The translations under genes were made by a program, and so were the position numbers. Shown here piece after piece: positions 15,478-24,375 of a DNA stretch of 64,000 nt; position 1 is the first letter of the stretch, and every line of letters begins with the position of its first letter. Below the pieces are notes generated by a model. It saw only the letters and a list, made by a program, of their open reading frames with translations, made no database searches and was not told where the DNA came from. This stretch comes from CAZBRS01 sp964494475 (GTDB taxonomy: Bacteria; Myxococcota_A; UBA9042; CAZBRS01), in the NCBI GenBank assembly GCA_964494475.1, contig CAZBRS010000031.1, forward strand, positions 8,106 through 72,105, given 5' to 3'.

Positions 15478-17151
15478 ATGATCCCGACCCTCCGCAGATT
15501 CCTGTCAGCGACGCTGCGTTCGGTCGCGATGGTCGCGTGCGCGGCCGTCGTTGTCGCGTGCGCAGCCAGTGCCGGTGCGGACGGGGCGGCCGATGCCGCC
15601 GAGGCCGGGTTCGAGGATGGCGCCCTCGACCGGGTGGAGGGCACGCAGGGCGACCTCGACGACCGTGAGGCGGAGGCTGCGGGCGACGCGCCCTCCGAGG
15701 ACGTCGCCGAGACGCCGTCCGACCTTTCGTCGGAGGAGGACGCCACCTCGACTCCCTTCGTCCCGACGATCACGTGGTCGCCGTGCGAGGTGGCCAAGGT
15801 CGACGGGGAGTGCGCGACGGTCGAGGTGCCGCTCGATTGGGAGGATCCCGCAGGTCCGAGGATCCTGCTGTTCGTCCAGCGGCTCGTGGGTACGCGCCCC
15901 GGTCAGGTGTGGGCCTTGAGCGGAGGGCCTGGGTACAAGGGGCCGGCGTGGACGGCGAAGACCTTCCGGGACGCCACCGGCCTGACCGCGTACGCCTTGG
16001 ATTACCGCGGAACGGGGCAATCGACCCCGCTGTCCTGTCCGGAGGTGACCGCTTCGTTCGGCTGGGTCGAGAAGACCGACGCGCCGCTCTGGCAGGCGTG
16101 CGGCGCGGCCCTGGCAGAGCAATGGGGTGAGGGGCTGCGTCATTTCTCGACGAAGCAGGCGGCGCGGGACGTCATCGCCCTGGCGACCGCCCTGCGGACC
16201 GGTACGGAGCCGTTGGAGTTGTACGGCGTGTCGTTCGGGACGCGGTGGGCGCTTCGGGTGCTGGCGCTCGCGCCTGACCTTTTCGCCGGCGCCGTGCTGG
16301 ACGGCCTCTCGTCGCCCGACTGGTCGTGGACTGCGCACAAGGTCGACAAAGACGCGGTCGCGAAGCGCAAACTGGACGCCGTCTGCGCCGTCGATCCGAT
16401 CTGCATGGCCAAGCTGGGCCCCGACCCCTACGCGCGCCTGGTCGCGGCGATGGACAAGGTTCGCGGCGGGCACTGCCCGACGTCCGCGGGCCTTGACCTG
16501 CGACACTACCAACGCCTGCTCTGGAAGGCCGACTGGGCGACCTTGGCCCCCCTCGTGTACCGCCTGGAGCGGTGCGACCCGGCCGACCAGAAGGCCATCC
16601 TGCGCTACCTCGAGTACTCGCACGCGTTCCCGGAGATCTTCGAGGACGCGGCGTTCTCGGCGGGCGCGCACGCGAACGTCGCCCTCAACGAGGCCGTGTT
16701 CCCGGACGACCCTGCGGTCGCCGACCTCGAGGCGGCCGAAGCCGCGGCCAACGTCACTGAGGGCGAGGCGTCGGCGTACCGTTACCTGCGCGACGTCTGG
16801 CCCGTCGCGCCGTTCGACCCTTCCGTGAAGGAGCTTCCCGAGACGGCAGTCCCGATGCTGATGCTCAACGGCGGCCTGGACGGCCAGACGGATTTGGAGC
16901 AGGCCGAGTACGTGGCGTCCCACTATGCCGGGCCGCACCAGACCTTCGTCGCGATCGCCAAGGCAGCCCACGGGATCGCGGGTTGGACGTGCGCGGACAC
17001 GATGATCCACGCCTTCCTGGCCGATCCCCAGGTCCCGGTCGAACCCACGTCGTGCGACGGGTTCGGCGACGACTGGACCTACGAGCTGCTCCGTGATCCC
17101 ACCTACGCCTTGTCCTGGTTCGGGACGACGGATATCTGGGAGAACCCGTAG
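15478..17151 (+). CDS. Secreted alpha/beta-hydrolase, S33 (tripeptidyl aminopeptidase-like) lipoprotein
   Basis: A 557-residue protein. The ATG at 15478 has AAGGGG upstream and is preferred over one at 15451. A long signal peptide ends in AVVVAC (Cys28), followed by an acidic tether to about residue 100. The catalytic domain shows the oxyanion motif LSGGPGYKG, LDYRGTGQS, the nucleophile elbow GVSFGT, a candidate acid in LNGGLDGQTD and the C-terminal His in KAAHGIAGW. This order with SGGPG is typical of the S33 prolyl/tripeptidyl aminopeptidases with a TAP-like C-terminus, so it probably trims peptides at the cell surface; esterase activity is an alternative. Confidence 0.78.
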   Translation: MIPTLRRFLSATLRSVAMVACAAVVVACAASAGADGAADAAEAGFEDGALDRVEGTQGDLDDREAEAAGDAPSEDVAETPSDLSSEEDATSTPFVPTITWSPCEVAKVDGECATVEVPLDWEDPAGPRILLFVQRLVGTRPGQVWALSGGPGYKGPAWTAKTFRDATGLTAYALDYRGTGQSTPLSCPEVTASFGWVEKTDAPLWQACGAALAEQWGEGLRHFSTKQAARDVIALATALRTGTEPLELYGVSFGTRWALRVLALAPDLFAGAVLDGLSSPDWSWTAHKVDKDAVAKRKLDAVCAVDPICMAKLGPDPYARLVAAMDKVRGGHCPTSAGLDLRHYQRLLWKADWATLAPLVYRLERCDPADQKAILRYLEYSHAFPEIFEDAAFSAGAHANVALNEAVFPDDPAVADLEAAEAAANVTEGEASAYRYLRDVWPVAPFDPSVKELPETAVPMLMLNGGLDGQTDLEQAEYVASHYAGPHQTFVAIAKAAHGIAGWTCADTMIHAFLADPQVPVEPTSCDGFGDDWTYELLRDPTYALSWFGTTDIWENP

Positions 17152-17207
17152 AGGTGAGGAGGACGAAGAGGGGAGGAGCGTCGACCGCAACCCGGCGGTC
17201 GTCGTGG

Positions 17208-17237
17208 TTGCGACGTCGTCGGCGACTGGCGTACAGT
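17208..17237 (+). promoter_or_regulatory. Putative sigma-70 promoter for the AI-2E-type permease
   Basis: TTGCGA (17208-17213) and TACAGT (17232-17237) are separated by 18 bp and lie about 45 bp before the ATG at 17282. Confidence 0.4.
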
Positions 17238-17281
17238 CCTCGCGTGCGAACACCAACCGCGGCAGGGAGAGGGGGCCCCCG

Positions 17282-18349
17282 ATGGATCGGAGACAGTTCC
17301 TGACCCTCCTGGCGTTTGCGGGCCTGGCGCTGCTCGTGTACCTCCTCGGCGCCATCCTCCGGCCCTTCCTCGTGCCCCTCGCCTGGGCGGGCGTCATCGC
17401 CATCGCCACGTTCCCTGTCAACGAGCGGCTCCTGAAGATGCTCGGCGGTCGCGAGGGCGTCACGGCGGGGGTGATGGTCCTCGGCGTCGCGCTCGTCGTC
17501 CTCGTGCCGGCCGCGGTCCTTGCGTTCGTGCTGGCCGAGGAGGCGACCCGGGTCTACTACGCGCTCGACCAGGCCACCGCGAGTGGCGGGCTCGTGGACC
17601 TGGCCGGTCTTCAGCGTCTCCCCGCCATCGGCCTCCTGGTCCGCAAGGTCACCGAGTGGTCCGCGCGGCTGGGGGTGGACCTGAACGCCGTGCTGGGCCC
17701 GGCCGCCAAGGGAGCGATGGGCTTCGTCGCGAACTACGCGGCGTCGGCCGTGAAGAACGTCCTCCTGTCCCTGGTTCAGCTCTTCCTGGTGGCCTTCTCG
17801 CTCTTCTTCCTGTACCGGGACGGTCGGCGCATCCAACGAGGCTTCTGGTCCGCGCTGCCGGTGGAAGACGAAAAGAAGCGAATCCTCGAAGGAATCGTGG
17901 CGAGGGTCCTGCCGTCGGTGCTGACGGGGGTGCTGTTGACGGCGCTGGTGCAGGGCATCCTGGGCGGGCTGGGGTTCTGGATCAGCGGGCTGCCCTCGCC
18001 GATCTTCTTCGGTGCTCTGATCTGTGTCGCCTCGCTGTTGCCCGTGGTGGGTACGATGCTCATCTGGCTTCCGGGGTCGCTCTATCTGCTGGTCCAGGGG
18101 AGCACGGGGTGGGGGCTCTTCCTCGCGGTGTGGGGGTTGGTCGTGGTGGGCGCCTCGGACAACATCCTCCGGCCGCTCCTCAGCCGGAGGCAGTCGGGGC
18201 TGCCGGTGTCTCTGTTGATGCTCGGTTCGCTGGGCGGGCTGTTCGCGTTCGGACTGGTGGGGGTGATCCTGGGTCCGGTGGTCATCGGCATCTCCCTCGC
18301 CCTGCTCGAGATGGCCAAGACCCCCGGGTCCGTCAGCGACGGCGCCTGA
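17282..18349 (+). CDS. AI-2E/PerM-family transporter
   Basis: A 355-residue polytopic membrane protein with about eight hydrophobic segments. An N-terminal pair (FLTLLAFAGLALLVYLLGA, VPLAWAGVIAIATFP) is followed by a soluble middle part, and the C-terminal half carries PSVLTGVLLTALVQGILGG, LPSPIFFGALICVASLLPVV and ASDNILRPLL. The VQGILGGLGFW and LLPVVGT stretches and the late DNILRP motif are characteristic of the AI-2E transporter (UPF0118/PerM) family, variously implicated in signal export or Na+/H+ exchange; the substrate here is unknown. The 3' end overlaps the convergent methyltransferase gene by 17 nt. Confidence 0.9.
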   Translation: MDRRQFLTLLAFAGLALLVYLLGAILRPFLVPLAWAGVIAIATFPVNERLLKMLGGREGVTAGVMVLGVALVVLVPAAVLAFVLAEEATRVYYALDQATASGGLVDLAGLQRLPAIGLLVRKVTEWSARLGVDLNAVLGPAAKGAMGFVANYAASAVKNVLLSLVQLFLVAFSLFFLYRDGRRIQRGFWSALPVEDEKKRILEGIVARVLPSVLTGVLLTALVQGILGGLGFWISGLPSPIFFGALICVASLLPVVGTMLIWLPGSLYLLVQGSTGWGLFLAVWGLVVVGASDNILRPLLSRRQSGLPVSLLMLGSLGGLFAFGLVGVILGPVVIGISLALLEMAKTPGSVSDGA

Positions 18350-19085
18350 CGACGGCCCCCCGGGGGCTCCCGCGTTCCGCGCGCTCCGGGGGCGGGCGCA
18401 GGCTCCCCTCGGCGTCGACGTGCGCCAGCCAGATCACGTGGTGACCGCCCTTGCCCGACGCCCGCGCGGCCACGCGCTGCTCGTCGACGGCGTAGCCCAC
18501 GGCCTTCAGGCGGCGGCCGAAGTCGTCGTCGGGGGCGGCCGACCAGAGGGCCAGCACGCCGCCGGGGCGAAGCGCGGAGGCCGCGGCCCGGAGGCCCGAG
18601 CGCGAGTAGAGCCCGGCGTTTCCTTCCCGGCTGAGGGCCCGGGGGCCGTTGTCCACGTCGAGGAGGATGGCGTCGAAGCCGCGCGGCTCGGACGTGAGCA
18701 CGGTCGCGACGTCGTCGGTGACCCGCGTGACCCGCACGTCCTCGAGCGGCCGGCCGGCCAAGTCGGCGAGGGGGCCCTGGTTCCAGAGGACGACCGCGGG
18801 GACCACCTCGGCCACCACCACCCGGCCCCCGGCCGGGAGCCGGCGCAGCGCGGCCGCGAGCGTGTACCCCATCCCCAGCCCGCCCACCAGGACGCGGGGC
18901 CGCGGACGGTTCGCCAACGAGACCAACGCGCGTTCGGCGAGGGCCTCCTCCGAACCGTGCCGGCGGCTGTTCATCAGCTCGTGTCCGTCGACGCGGATCG
19001 AGAAGTCGGCGCCGTGGCGGTAGAGCTGGAGCGTGGTGCCGCCGGCCGGGACGGGCGCAGAGGCCAGGAGCTCCCAGGGGATCAT
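18333..19085 (-). CDS. Spermidine-synthase-like SAM-dependent methyltransferase fold protein
   Basis: A 250-residue protein. The ATG at 19085 has GGAGG five nt upstream. HGADFSIRVDGHELMNSRRHGSEE and VLVGGLGMGYTLAAALRRL place it in the spermidine synthase/class I methyltransferase superfamily; ILLDVDNGP follows the cofactor site and LRPGGVLALWS is the usual late strand. True spermidine synthases have an Asp-based active site that is not evident, so the substrate is unknown. The last 30 residues (LRPPPERAERGSPRG and an Arg-rich end) extend beyond the fold and are preserved in the pseudogene copy at 15157-15389. It lies 45 bp downstream of dnaE, with a hairpin covering its ribosome site. Confidence 0.82.
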   Translation of the reverse strand: MIPWELLASAPVPAGGTTLQLYRHGADFSIRVDGHELMNSRRHGSEEALAERALVSLANRPRPRVLVGGLGMGYTLAAALRRLPAGGRVVVAEVVPAVVLWNQGPLADLAGRPLEDVRVTRVTDDVATVLTSEPRGFDAILLDVDNGPRALSREGNAGLYSRSGLRAAASALRPGGVLALWSAAPDDDFGRRLKAVGYAVDEQRVAARASGKGGHHVIWLAHVDAEGSLRPPPERAERGSPRGAVVRRRR

Positions 19086-19090
19086 CGGCG

Positions 19091-19115
19091 CCTCCGGTTC
19101 GTTGCGAACCGGAGG
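19091..19115. promoter_or_regulatory. Hairpin overlapping the ribosome site of the methyltransferase gene
   Basis: An inverted repeat with perfect 11-bp arms (19091-19101 and 19105-19115) and a 3-nt loop lies between the dnaE stop (19131) and the methyltransferase start (19085). On the minus-strand transcript the distal arm contains the GGAGG that serves the ATG at 19085, so folding would hide that site. It could instead end dnaE transcription, although no U-run follows. Confidence 0.65.
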
Positions 19116-19130
19116 CATGCTAGCACGTCG

Positions 19131-22100
19131 CTAGCTGAACGCCACGTTCCCGTTCCCGAACAGCTTCTCGAGCTCTTCGTAGAGCGCCGTGCTCGGGCTC
19201 ACGTACCAGCCGGCGTCGACGGGCAGGTCGACGGTGCGGCCCGCGTGGGTGATCACGAAGGCCAGCGGGGTCTGGCCGCCGTGCTTCTTCAGCAGCTCCT
19301 TGAGGGCGCGCAGGCGCTTGGGGGGCAGCTGCTCGGCCGTGGCCTTCACGCGCACGCGGCGGGTCTTGTTGGCGCCCACCTGCTCGAAGAGCGCGATCTC
19401 GTTCACCACGATCTTGCGGTTCAGGTTCTCGGGGTCGTCGCCGTCGACGGACAGGTGGCCCTTGATCAGCAGGGGATCGGGGGACTGGGCGAGCTCACCG
19501 AACTTCTCGAAGGCGTCGGGGAAGAGCACGGCCTCCATGCGGCCGGTGAGGTCCTCGAGCGTGAGCGACGCGAACTTGCGCTTCTTGGCCTTGGCCATCT
19601 TCTCTTCGAACGCGGCGGTGATGACGGCCACGTCGACCTGGCGGTGCCGGTCGGTGTCCAGGAGCTCGCTGAGCGTGGCGAGGCCCATGGACTGGATCTG
19701 GTTCTGGTAGCGGTTCAGCGGGTGGTTCGACAGGTAGAAGCCCAGGGCCTCGCGCTCCTTGAGGAGCGTGTCGCGGGTGCTCCAGGTGCTCTCGCCCTCG
19801 CACACGAACTCGTCGGCGTCGGCCGCGGCGGCGGCTCCGCCGAAGCCGCCGAGCAGGCTCATCTGCCCCGAGGCGCGATCGCGCTGCAGGGCCTGCGCCC
19901 GCGCCATGGCCTTGTCGACGTTCTGCATGAGCACCGAGCGCAGCACCTTGGTCGAGTCGAAGGCGCCGCCGCAGATCAGGGCCTCGACCACCTTGCGGTT
20001 CACGCGGCGCAGGTCGACGCGGCCGAAGAAGTCGAGCAGCGAGTCGAACGGGCCGCCCTTGCGGCGGGCCTCGAGGATGGCCTCGACCGCGCCCGAGCCC
20101 ACGCCCTTCACGGCGCCGAGCCCGAAGCGGATCTTGCCCTCGACGATGGTGAAGGCCTCCTCGGACGTGTTCACGTCGGGGGGCAGCACCTCGAGGTTCA
20201 GCCGCCGCGCCTCGGCCACCGACTGGATGATCTTGTCGGTGTTGTCCTTGTCGAGGGTGAGCATGGCCGTCATGAAGGCCGTGGGGTGGTGCACCTTCAG
20301 CCAGGCGGTCTGGTAGGTGATGACGGCGTAGGCGGCCGAGTGCGACTTGTTGAAGCCGTACTTGGCGAACGAGGCCATGTTGTCGAAGATCTCGCGCGCC
20401 ACCTTGGCCTCGACGCCCCGCTCGACGGCCTGGGTGTTGAACTTGGCGTCGTGCTTCTCCATCACCGCGGCGATCTTCTTGCCCATGGCCTTGCGCAGCT
20501 CGTCGGCCTGGCCGAGGGTGTAGCCGGCCAGCAGCTGCGCGATGCGCATGACCTGCTCCTGGTACACGATGACGCCGTAGGTCTCCTTCAGGCAGTCTTC
20601 GAGCGCCGGGTGCGGGTAGGTGACCTTCATCTCGCCGTGCTTGCGCTTGATGTAGTCGTCGAGCATGCCGCCCTCCATGGGGCCGGGGCGGTACAGGGCG
20701 ACCGAGGCGATGATGTCCTCGAAGCGGTCGGGCTTGATCTTCTTCAGGAACTCGCGGAATCCGCTGGATTCGAGCTGGAACACGCCCAGCGTCTCGCCGC
20801 GGCTGATCAGGTCGAACACGGCGCGGTCGTCGAAGGTGAGCTTGCGCAGGTCGAAGATCGGCTCGCCGGGCTTGCGCAGGCGGTTGATCCACTTCACGGC
20901 GATGTCGATCACCGTGAGCGTCTTCAGGCCCAGGAAGTCGAACTTCACGAGCCCGGCCTCCTCGACCTCGTCCTTCGCGAACTGGGTCACGACCGACTCG
21001 TCGCGCCCGCGCGCCATGGGCACGTACTCCCACAGCGGCCGGTCGGCGATGACCACGCCCGCCGCGTGCACGCCCGCGTGGCGGTTCAGCCCCTCGAGGG
21101 CGATGGCCGTCTCGATGAGCTCCTTGATGGAGGGGTTCTCGTCCATCATCTTCGGCAGCTTGGGCTCGAGCGTCAGCGCCTGGGGCAAGGTCATGCCGAG
21201 CTGCGCGGGCACCAGCTTGGCGATCTTGTCGACCTCGCTGTAGGGCACGTCGAGCACGCGGCCCACGTCGCGAATGACCGCGCGCGCCTTCAGGGTGCCG
21301 AAGGTGATGATCTGGCTCACGTTGTCGGCGCCGTACTTCTGCGTGACGTACTTGATGACCTCGTCGCGCCGGGTCTGGCAGAAGTCGATGTCGAAGTCGG
21401 GCATCGAGATGCGCTCGGTGTTGAGGAAGCGCTCGAACAGCAGGTCGTAGCGGATGGGGTCGAGGTCGGTGATGTTCAGCGAGTAGGCCACGAGCGAGCC
21501 GGCGCCCGATCCGCGGCCCGGACCCACGGGGATGTCGTGCTCCTTGGCCCACACGATGAAGTCGGACACCACCAGGAAGTAGCCCGGGAACTTGGTCTCC
21601 TTGATGACGCGGATCTCCATGTCGAGGCGCTCGCGGTAGGCGGCCTCGTCGAAGGCATAGCCGGCCTCGCGGATCTCGATCAGGCGCTTGTCGAAGCCCG
21701 CGCGGGCCTGGGCGTCGAAGTAGTCGTACAGGTCGCTGCCGTCGGGCACCGGGTACTGGGGCAGCTTGTAGTCCTTCAGCTTGAACGTGACGTTGCACCT
21801 CTCGGCGATGCGCATCGTGTTCTCGATGGCGCCGGGGTACTTCGAGAGCGCCGCGATCATCTCGTCGGGTGACTTCAGGTACAGCTGGTCGGTGCCGTAC
21901 TGCATGCGGTCGGCGTCCTTCATGGTCTTCTGCGTCTGGATGCAGAGGAGCACCTCGTGCGCCTTGGCGTCTTGCGCGCGCAGGTAGTGGCAGTCGTTGG
22001 TGCCGACCAGGGGGATGCCCGTGTCCTCGGCGAGCTGGGCCAGCGCCGCGTTGGCCACGGCCTGGTCCTTCAGGCCGTTCTCCTGCACCTCGAGGAAGAA

Positions 22101-22598
22101 GTTGCCGGGCCCGAAGATGCGGTTGTACATGAGCGCCCGCTCGCGCGCGGCGTCGAGGTTGCCCTCGAGGATGAGGCTCGGGATCTCGCCGCCCAGGCAC
22201 GCCGACATGGCGATGAGCCCCTCGCTGTGGTCGGTCAGCAGCTTGTGGTCGACGCGCGGGTAGTAGTAGTAGCCGTACATCTGGGCCATGGACTGCAGGT
22301 AGATCAGGTTCTTCCAGCCCACCAGGTCCTTGGCCAGCAGCACCAGGTGGAACGACTCGCGCTCGCGCGTCCGGTGGTCCTTGGTCGTGACGTAGGCCTC
22401 GACGCCCAGGATCGACTTCAGCTCGGCGGCCTTGGCCTGCTTGTAGAAGTCGATGGCGCCGTACATGTTGCCGTGGTCGGTGATGGCCACGGCCGGCATG
22501 GCCATTTCCTTACAGGTTTTTACGAGATCCTTCACCTTGATGGCGCCGTCGAGCAGGCTGTACTGGCTGTGCAGGTGAAGGTGGACGAAGTCGGACAT
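19131..22598 (-). CDS. dnaE: DNA polymerase III alpha subunit
   Basis: The replicative polymerase catalytic subunit, 1155 residues versus 1160 in E. coli. The N-terminal PHP domain begins FVHLHLHSQYSLLDGAI and contains AITDHGNMYGA. The polymerase core has GPGRGSGAGSLVAYSL, the catalytic pair in MPDFDIDFCQ, and the third Asp in FDFLGLKTL. YRPGPMEGGM and the thumb/fingers regions are intact, followed by helix-hairpin-helix and OB-fold regions near the C-terminus (VAVITAAFEEKMAKAKKRK). No split, intein or frameshift is seen. GGGGAC lies just before the ATG, and a good promoter lies at 22673-22701. Confidence 0.97.
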   Translation of the reverse strand: MSDFVHLHLHSQYSLLDGAIKVKDLVKTCKEMAMPAVAITDHGNMYGAIDFYKQAKAAELKSILGVEAYVTTKDHRTRERESFHLVLLAKDLVGWKNLIYLQSMAQMYGYYYYPRVDHKLLTDHSEGLIAMSACLGGEIPSLILEGNLDAARERALMYNRIFGPGNFFLEVQENGLKDQAVANAALAQLAEDTGIPLVGTNDCHYLRAQDAKAHEVLLCIQTQKTMKDADRMQYGTDQLYLKSPDEMIAALSKYPGAIENTMRIAERCNVTFKLKDYKLPQYPVPDGSDLYDYFDAQARAGFDKRLIEIREAGYAFDEAAYRERLDMEIRVIKETKFPGYFLVVSDFIVWAKEHDIPVGPGRGSGAGSLVAYSLNITDLDPIRYDLLFERFLNTERISMPDFDIDFCQTRRDEVIKYVTQKYGADNVSQIITFGTLKARAVIRDVGRVLDVPYSEVDKIAKLVPAQLGMTLPQALTLEPKLPKMMDENPSIKELIETAIALEGLNRHAGVHAAGVVIADRPLWEYVPMARGRDESVVTQFAKDEVEEAGLVKFDFLGLKTLTVIDIAVKWINRLRKPGEPIFDLRKLTFDDRAVFDLISRGETLGVFQLESSGFREFLKKIKPDRFEDIIASVALYRPGPMEGGMLDDYIKRKHGEMKVTYPHPALEDCLKETYGVIVYQEQVMRIAQLLAGYTLGQADELRKAMGKKIAAVMEKHDAKFNTQAVERGVEAKVAREIFDNMASFAKYGFNKSHSAAYAVITYQTAWLKVHHPTAFMTAMLTLDKDNTDKIIQSVAEARRLNLEVLPPDVNTSEEAFTIVEGKIRFGLGAVKGVGSGAVEAILEARRKGGPFDSLLDFFGRVDLRRVNRKVVEALICGGAFDSTKVLRSVLMQNVDKAMARAQALQRDRASGQMSLLGGFGGAAAAADADEFVCEGESTWSTRDTLLKEREALGFYLSNHPLNRYQNQIQSMGLATLSELLDTDRHRQVDVAVITAAFEEKMAKAKKRKFASLTLEDLTGRMEAVLFPDAFEKFGELAQSPDPLLIKGHLSVDGDDPENLNRKIVVNEIALFEQVGANKTRRVRVKATAEQLPPKRLRALKELLKKHGGQTPLAFVITHAGRTVDLPVDAGWYVSPSTALYEELEKLFGNGNVAFS

Positions 22599-22672
22599 GG
22601 TGTCCCCGAAAAGCGGAGCGATTCCGCACGTTTTTCAAGCTGTCGAGCCGCCGGTCGGCGCCTCGACGATCC

Positions 22673-22701
22673 ATTGTCGTGGGGGCGCGGCGGCGGGTCA
22701 A
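22673..22701 (-). promoter_or_regulatory. Putative sigma-70 promoter of dnaE
   Basis: On the minus strand TTGACC (22701-22696) and GACAAT (22678-22673) are spaced by 17 bp. The predicted start would leave a leader of about 70 nt before the ATG at 22598. Confidence 0.5.
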
Positions 22702-22710
22702 GCGGAAGGG

Positions 22711-24132
22711 TCAAATGCTCGGGACCGGCTCGTCCGGGCGCGCGGCGGGCAGGCAGAACGTGAAGGTCGCGCCTTCTCCCGGGCGGCTGTCGGCCCAGAT
22801 GCGGCCCCCGTACTGCTCGACGATGCGCCGGCAGATGGCGAGGCCGATGCCCGTGCCCTCGGTGTGGCGGCTCGGGGACAGGCGCTCGAAGGCGTCGAAG
22901 ATCTTCTCGCGGAAGCGCGGGTCGAAGCCCACGCCGTTGTCGGCCACCGAGAGCAGCCACTCGTCGCCCTCGGCGCGGGCCTCGACCCGGATGCGCGGGG
23001 GGGCCTCGCTGCGGTAGCGCAGGGAGTTGCCGAGCAGGTTCTCGAACACCTGGATGAGCCGCCCTGGATCACAGAGCACGGTCGGCATGGGTCCGCAGGC
23101 GATCTCGGCGCCGGTCTCGGCGATCACGCCCCGCAGCAGCACCTGCGCGTCGTCGACCGCCCGGCCCACGTCGCAGGCGACGGGCTTGCGCCGCGAGCCG
23201 TGGATCTTCGAGTAGGCCAGCAGGTCGTCGATCAGGTTCTCCATGCGCCTCGCCGCGTCGTCGGCGGCGGACAGGCATTCGGCGGGCTCGCCGGCGCGGA
23301 CGTTGCCGGCGTCTTCGGCCAGCACGCCCAGGTAGCCCCGCACCGCGCGCAGGGGCGCCTTGAGGTCGTGGGAGACCAGGTTGCCGAACTGCTCGAGATC
23401 GCGGTTCGAGCGCTCGAGATCGGCGATCGACGCGCGCAGGCGCTCTTCGGCCGAGCCGCGCTCCGCCACTTCGAGCCGCAGGTGCTCCGCGTTGGCCTCG
23501 AGCGACGCCTGGTGGGCCACCAGCGTGCGCCGCAGGTGCAGCAGGATGGGCAGCACGCTGCCGAAGGCGGCCGCCGTGACCGCGACGTTCAGGGCCAGGA
23601 CGTGCCCGGTCAGGAACGCCGCCCCCAGCGCGGCGTGATCGGTGAAGATGGGCGCGTAGTCGAGCACCCCGTTCAGCTCGAGCAGCGTGACGCCGGCCAT
23701 GCCGGCCAGGGTGAGGGCCGTGAGCGCCACCAGCCAGCCCCCCGGCAGCAGCCAGGCGAACACCGCGAGCGACGCCAGGATGACCATGAACAGGTTGCAG
23801 CTCTGGCTGCCGCCCAGGTGGTACTGGAAGACCCACACCGCCTCGACGACCACGCCGAGCCCGAACGTCAGGCCGACGAAGGCGCCAGCGGAGAGGCTCG
23901 CTCGGCGCCGCAGGAGGCGCAACAGGCCGTTGTGGAGGGCCACCATGGCGAAGAGGCCGCAGTTGACGAGGGAGGAGACCCAGAAGACGTCCCGGTCGAT
24001 GACGTCGGGTTCTTCGACGTGCGCCAGCGCGACCCACTGGCTCGCGGCGTAGACGCCGAGGACGACCAGCACGACCCCCGAGACGCGCAGGGACCGCGCC
24101 AGGAGTTGATCGAGGGGCTCGCTCGCCGACAT
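22711..24132 (-). CDS. Membrane-bound sensor histidine kinase
   Basis: A 473-residue protein. The ATG at 24132 has GGAG five nt upstream. The N-terminal 215 residues contain six to seven hydrophobic segments (such as VSGVVLVVLGVYAASQWVAL and LNVAVTAAAFGSVLPILL), an uncharacterised membrane sensor. A coiled-coil linker (about 220-265) leads to HisKA with the phospho-acceptor His in LVSHDLKAPLRAVRGYL. The ATPase domain has the N box NLLGNSLRY, G1 DNGVGFD, F box EKIFDAFERL and G2 GTGIGLAI. The DLKAPLR form is typical of phytochrome/bacteriophytochrome-like kinases. There is no receiver domain and no response regulator gene beside it, so the partner is unknown. Confidence 0.92.
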   Translation of the reverse strand: MSASEPLDQLLARSLRVSGVVLVVLGVYAASQWVALAHVEEPDVIDRDVFWVSSLVNCGLFAMVALHNGLLRLLRRRASLSAGAFVGLTFGLGVVVEAVWVFQYHLGGSQSCNLFMVILASLAVFAWLLPGGWLVALTALTLAGMAGVTLLELNGVLDYAPIFTDHAALGAAFLTGHVLALNVAVTAAAFGSVLPILLHLRRTLVAHQASLEANAEHLRLEVAERGSAEERLRASIADLERSNRDLEQFGNLVSHDLKAPLRAVRGYLGVLAEDAGNVRAGEPAECLSAADDAARRMENLIDDLLAYSKIHGSRRKPVACDVGRAVDDAQVLLRGVIAETGAEIACGPMPTVLCDPGRLIQVFENLLGNSLRYRSEAPPRIRVEARAEGDEWLLSVADNGVGFDPRFREKIFDAFERLSPSRHTEGTGIGLAICRRIVEQYGGRIWADSRPGEGATFTFCLPAARPDEPVPSI

Positions 24133-24180
24133 CGTGGCTCCACGGGCTCGGGGCGCGGGGCTCGGCGGGCGCCCGGAGGT

Positions 24181-24288
24181 GGCGGCGTTTCGTGAGTCGT
24201 GAACCACGAGAAACTATAACGATTGCACGCGTGGAGATCCACGCCGTTGTCAGGGAGCGGCCCGGGACCACCCCCGCGGTCGACGGCG
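24181..24288. repeat. 108-bp dispersed repeat, copy 1
   Basis: This segment aligns without gaps to 29130-29237 with 12 differences in 108 positions. It lies in the 243-bp gap between the histidine kinase start and the stop of the next minus-strand gene. Both copies are in the same orientation and both lie outside genes. No terminal inverted repeats or target duplication are evident. Confidence 0.85.
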
Positions 24289-24375
24289 CGATCGCGAACG
24301 CAAACCGCCTTGCCGGCGATTGTCGACGGGCAGGGGGCGCCGATCGCGGGACGGGCGCTACCCCTCCCCGCGACC

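Noticed and set aside
18420..21872. 1150-codon plus-strand open frame opposite dnaE
   Set aside because: It has low-complexity Val/Leu/Gly/His text with no motifs, whereas dnaE on the minus strand is unmistakable.
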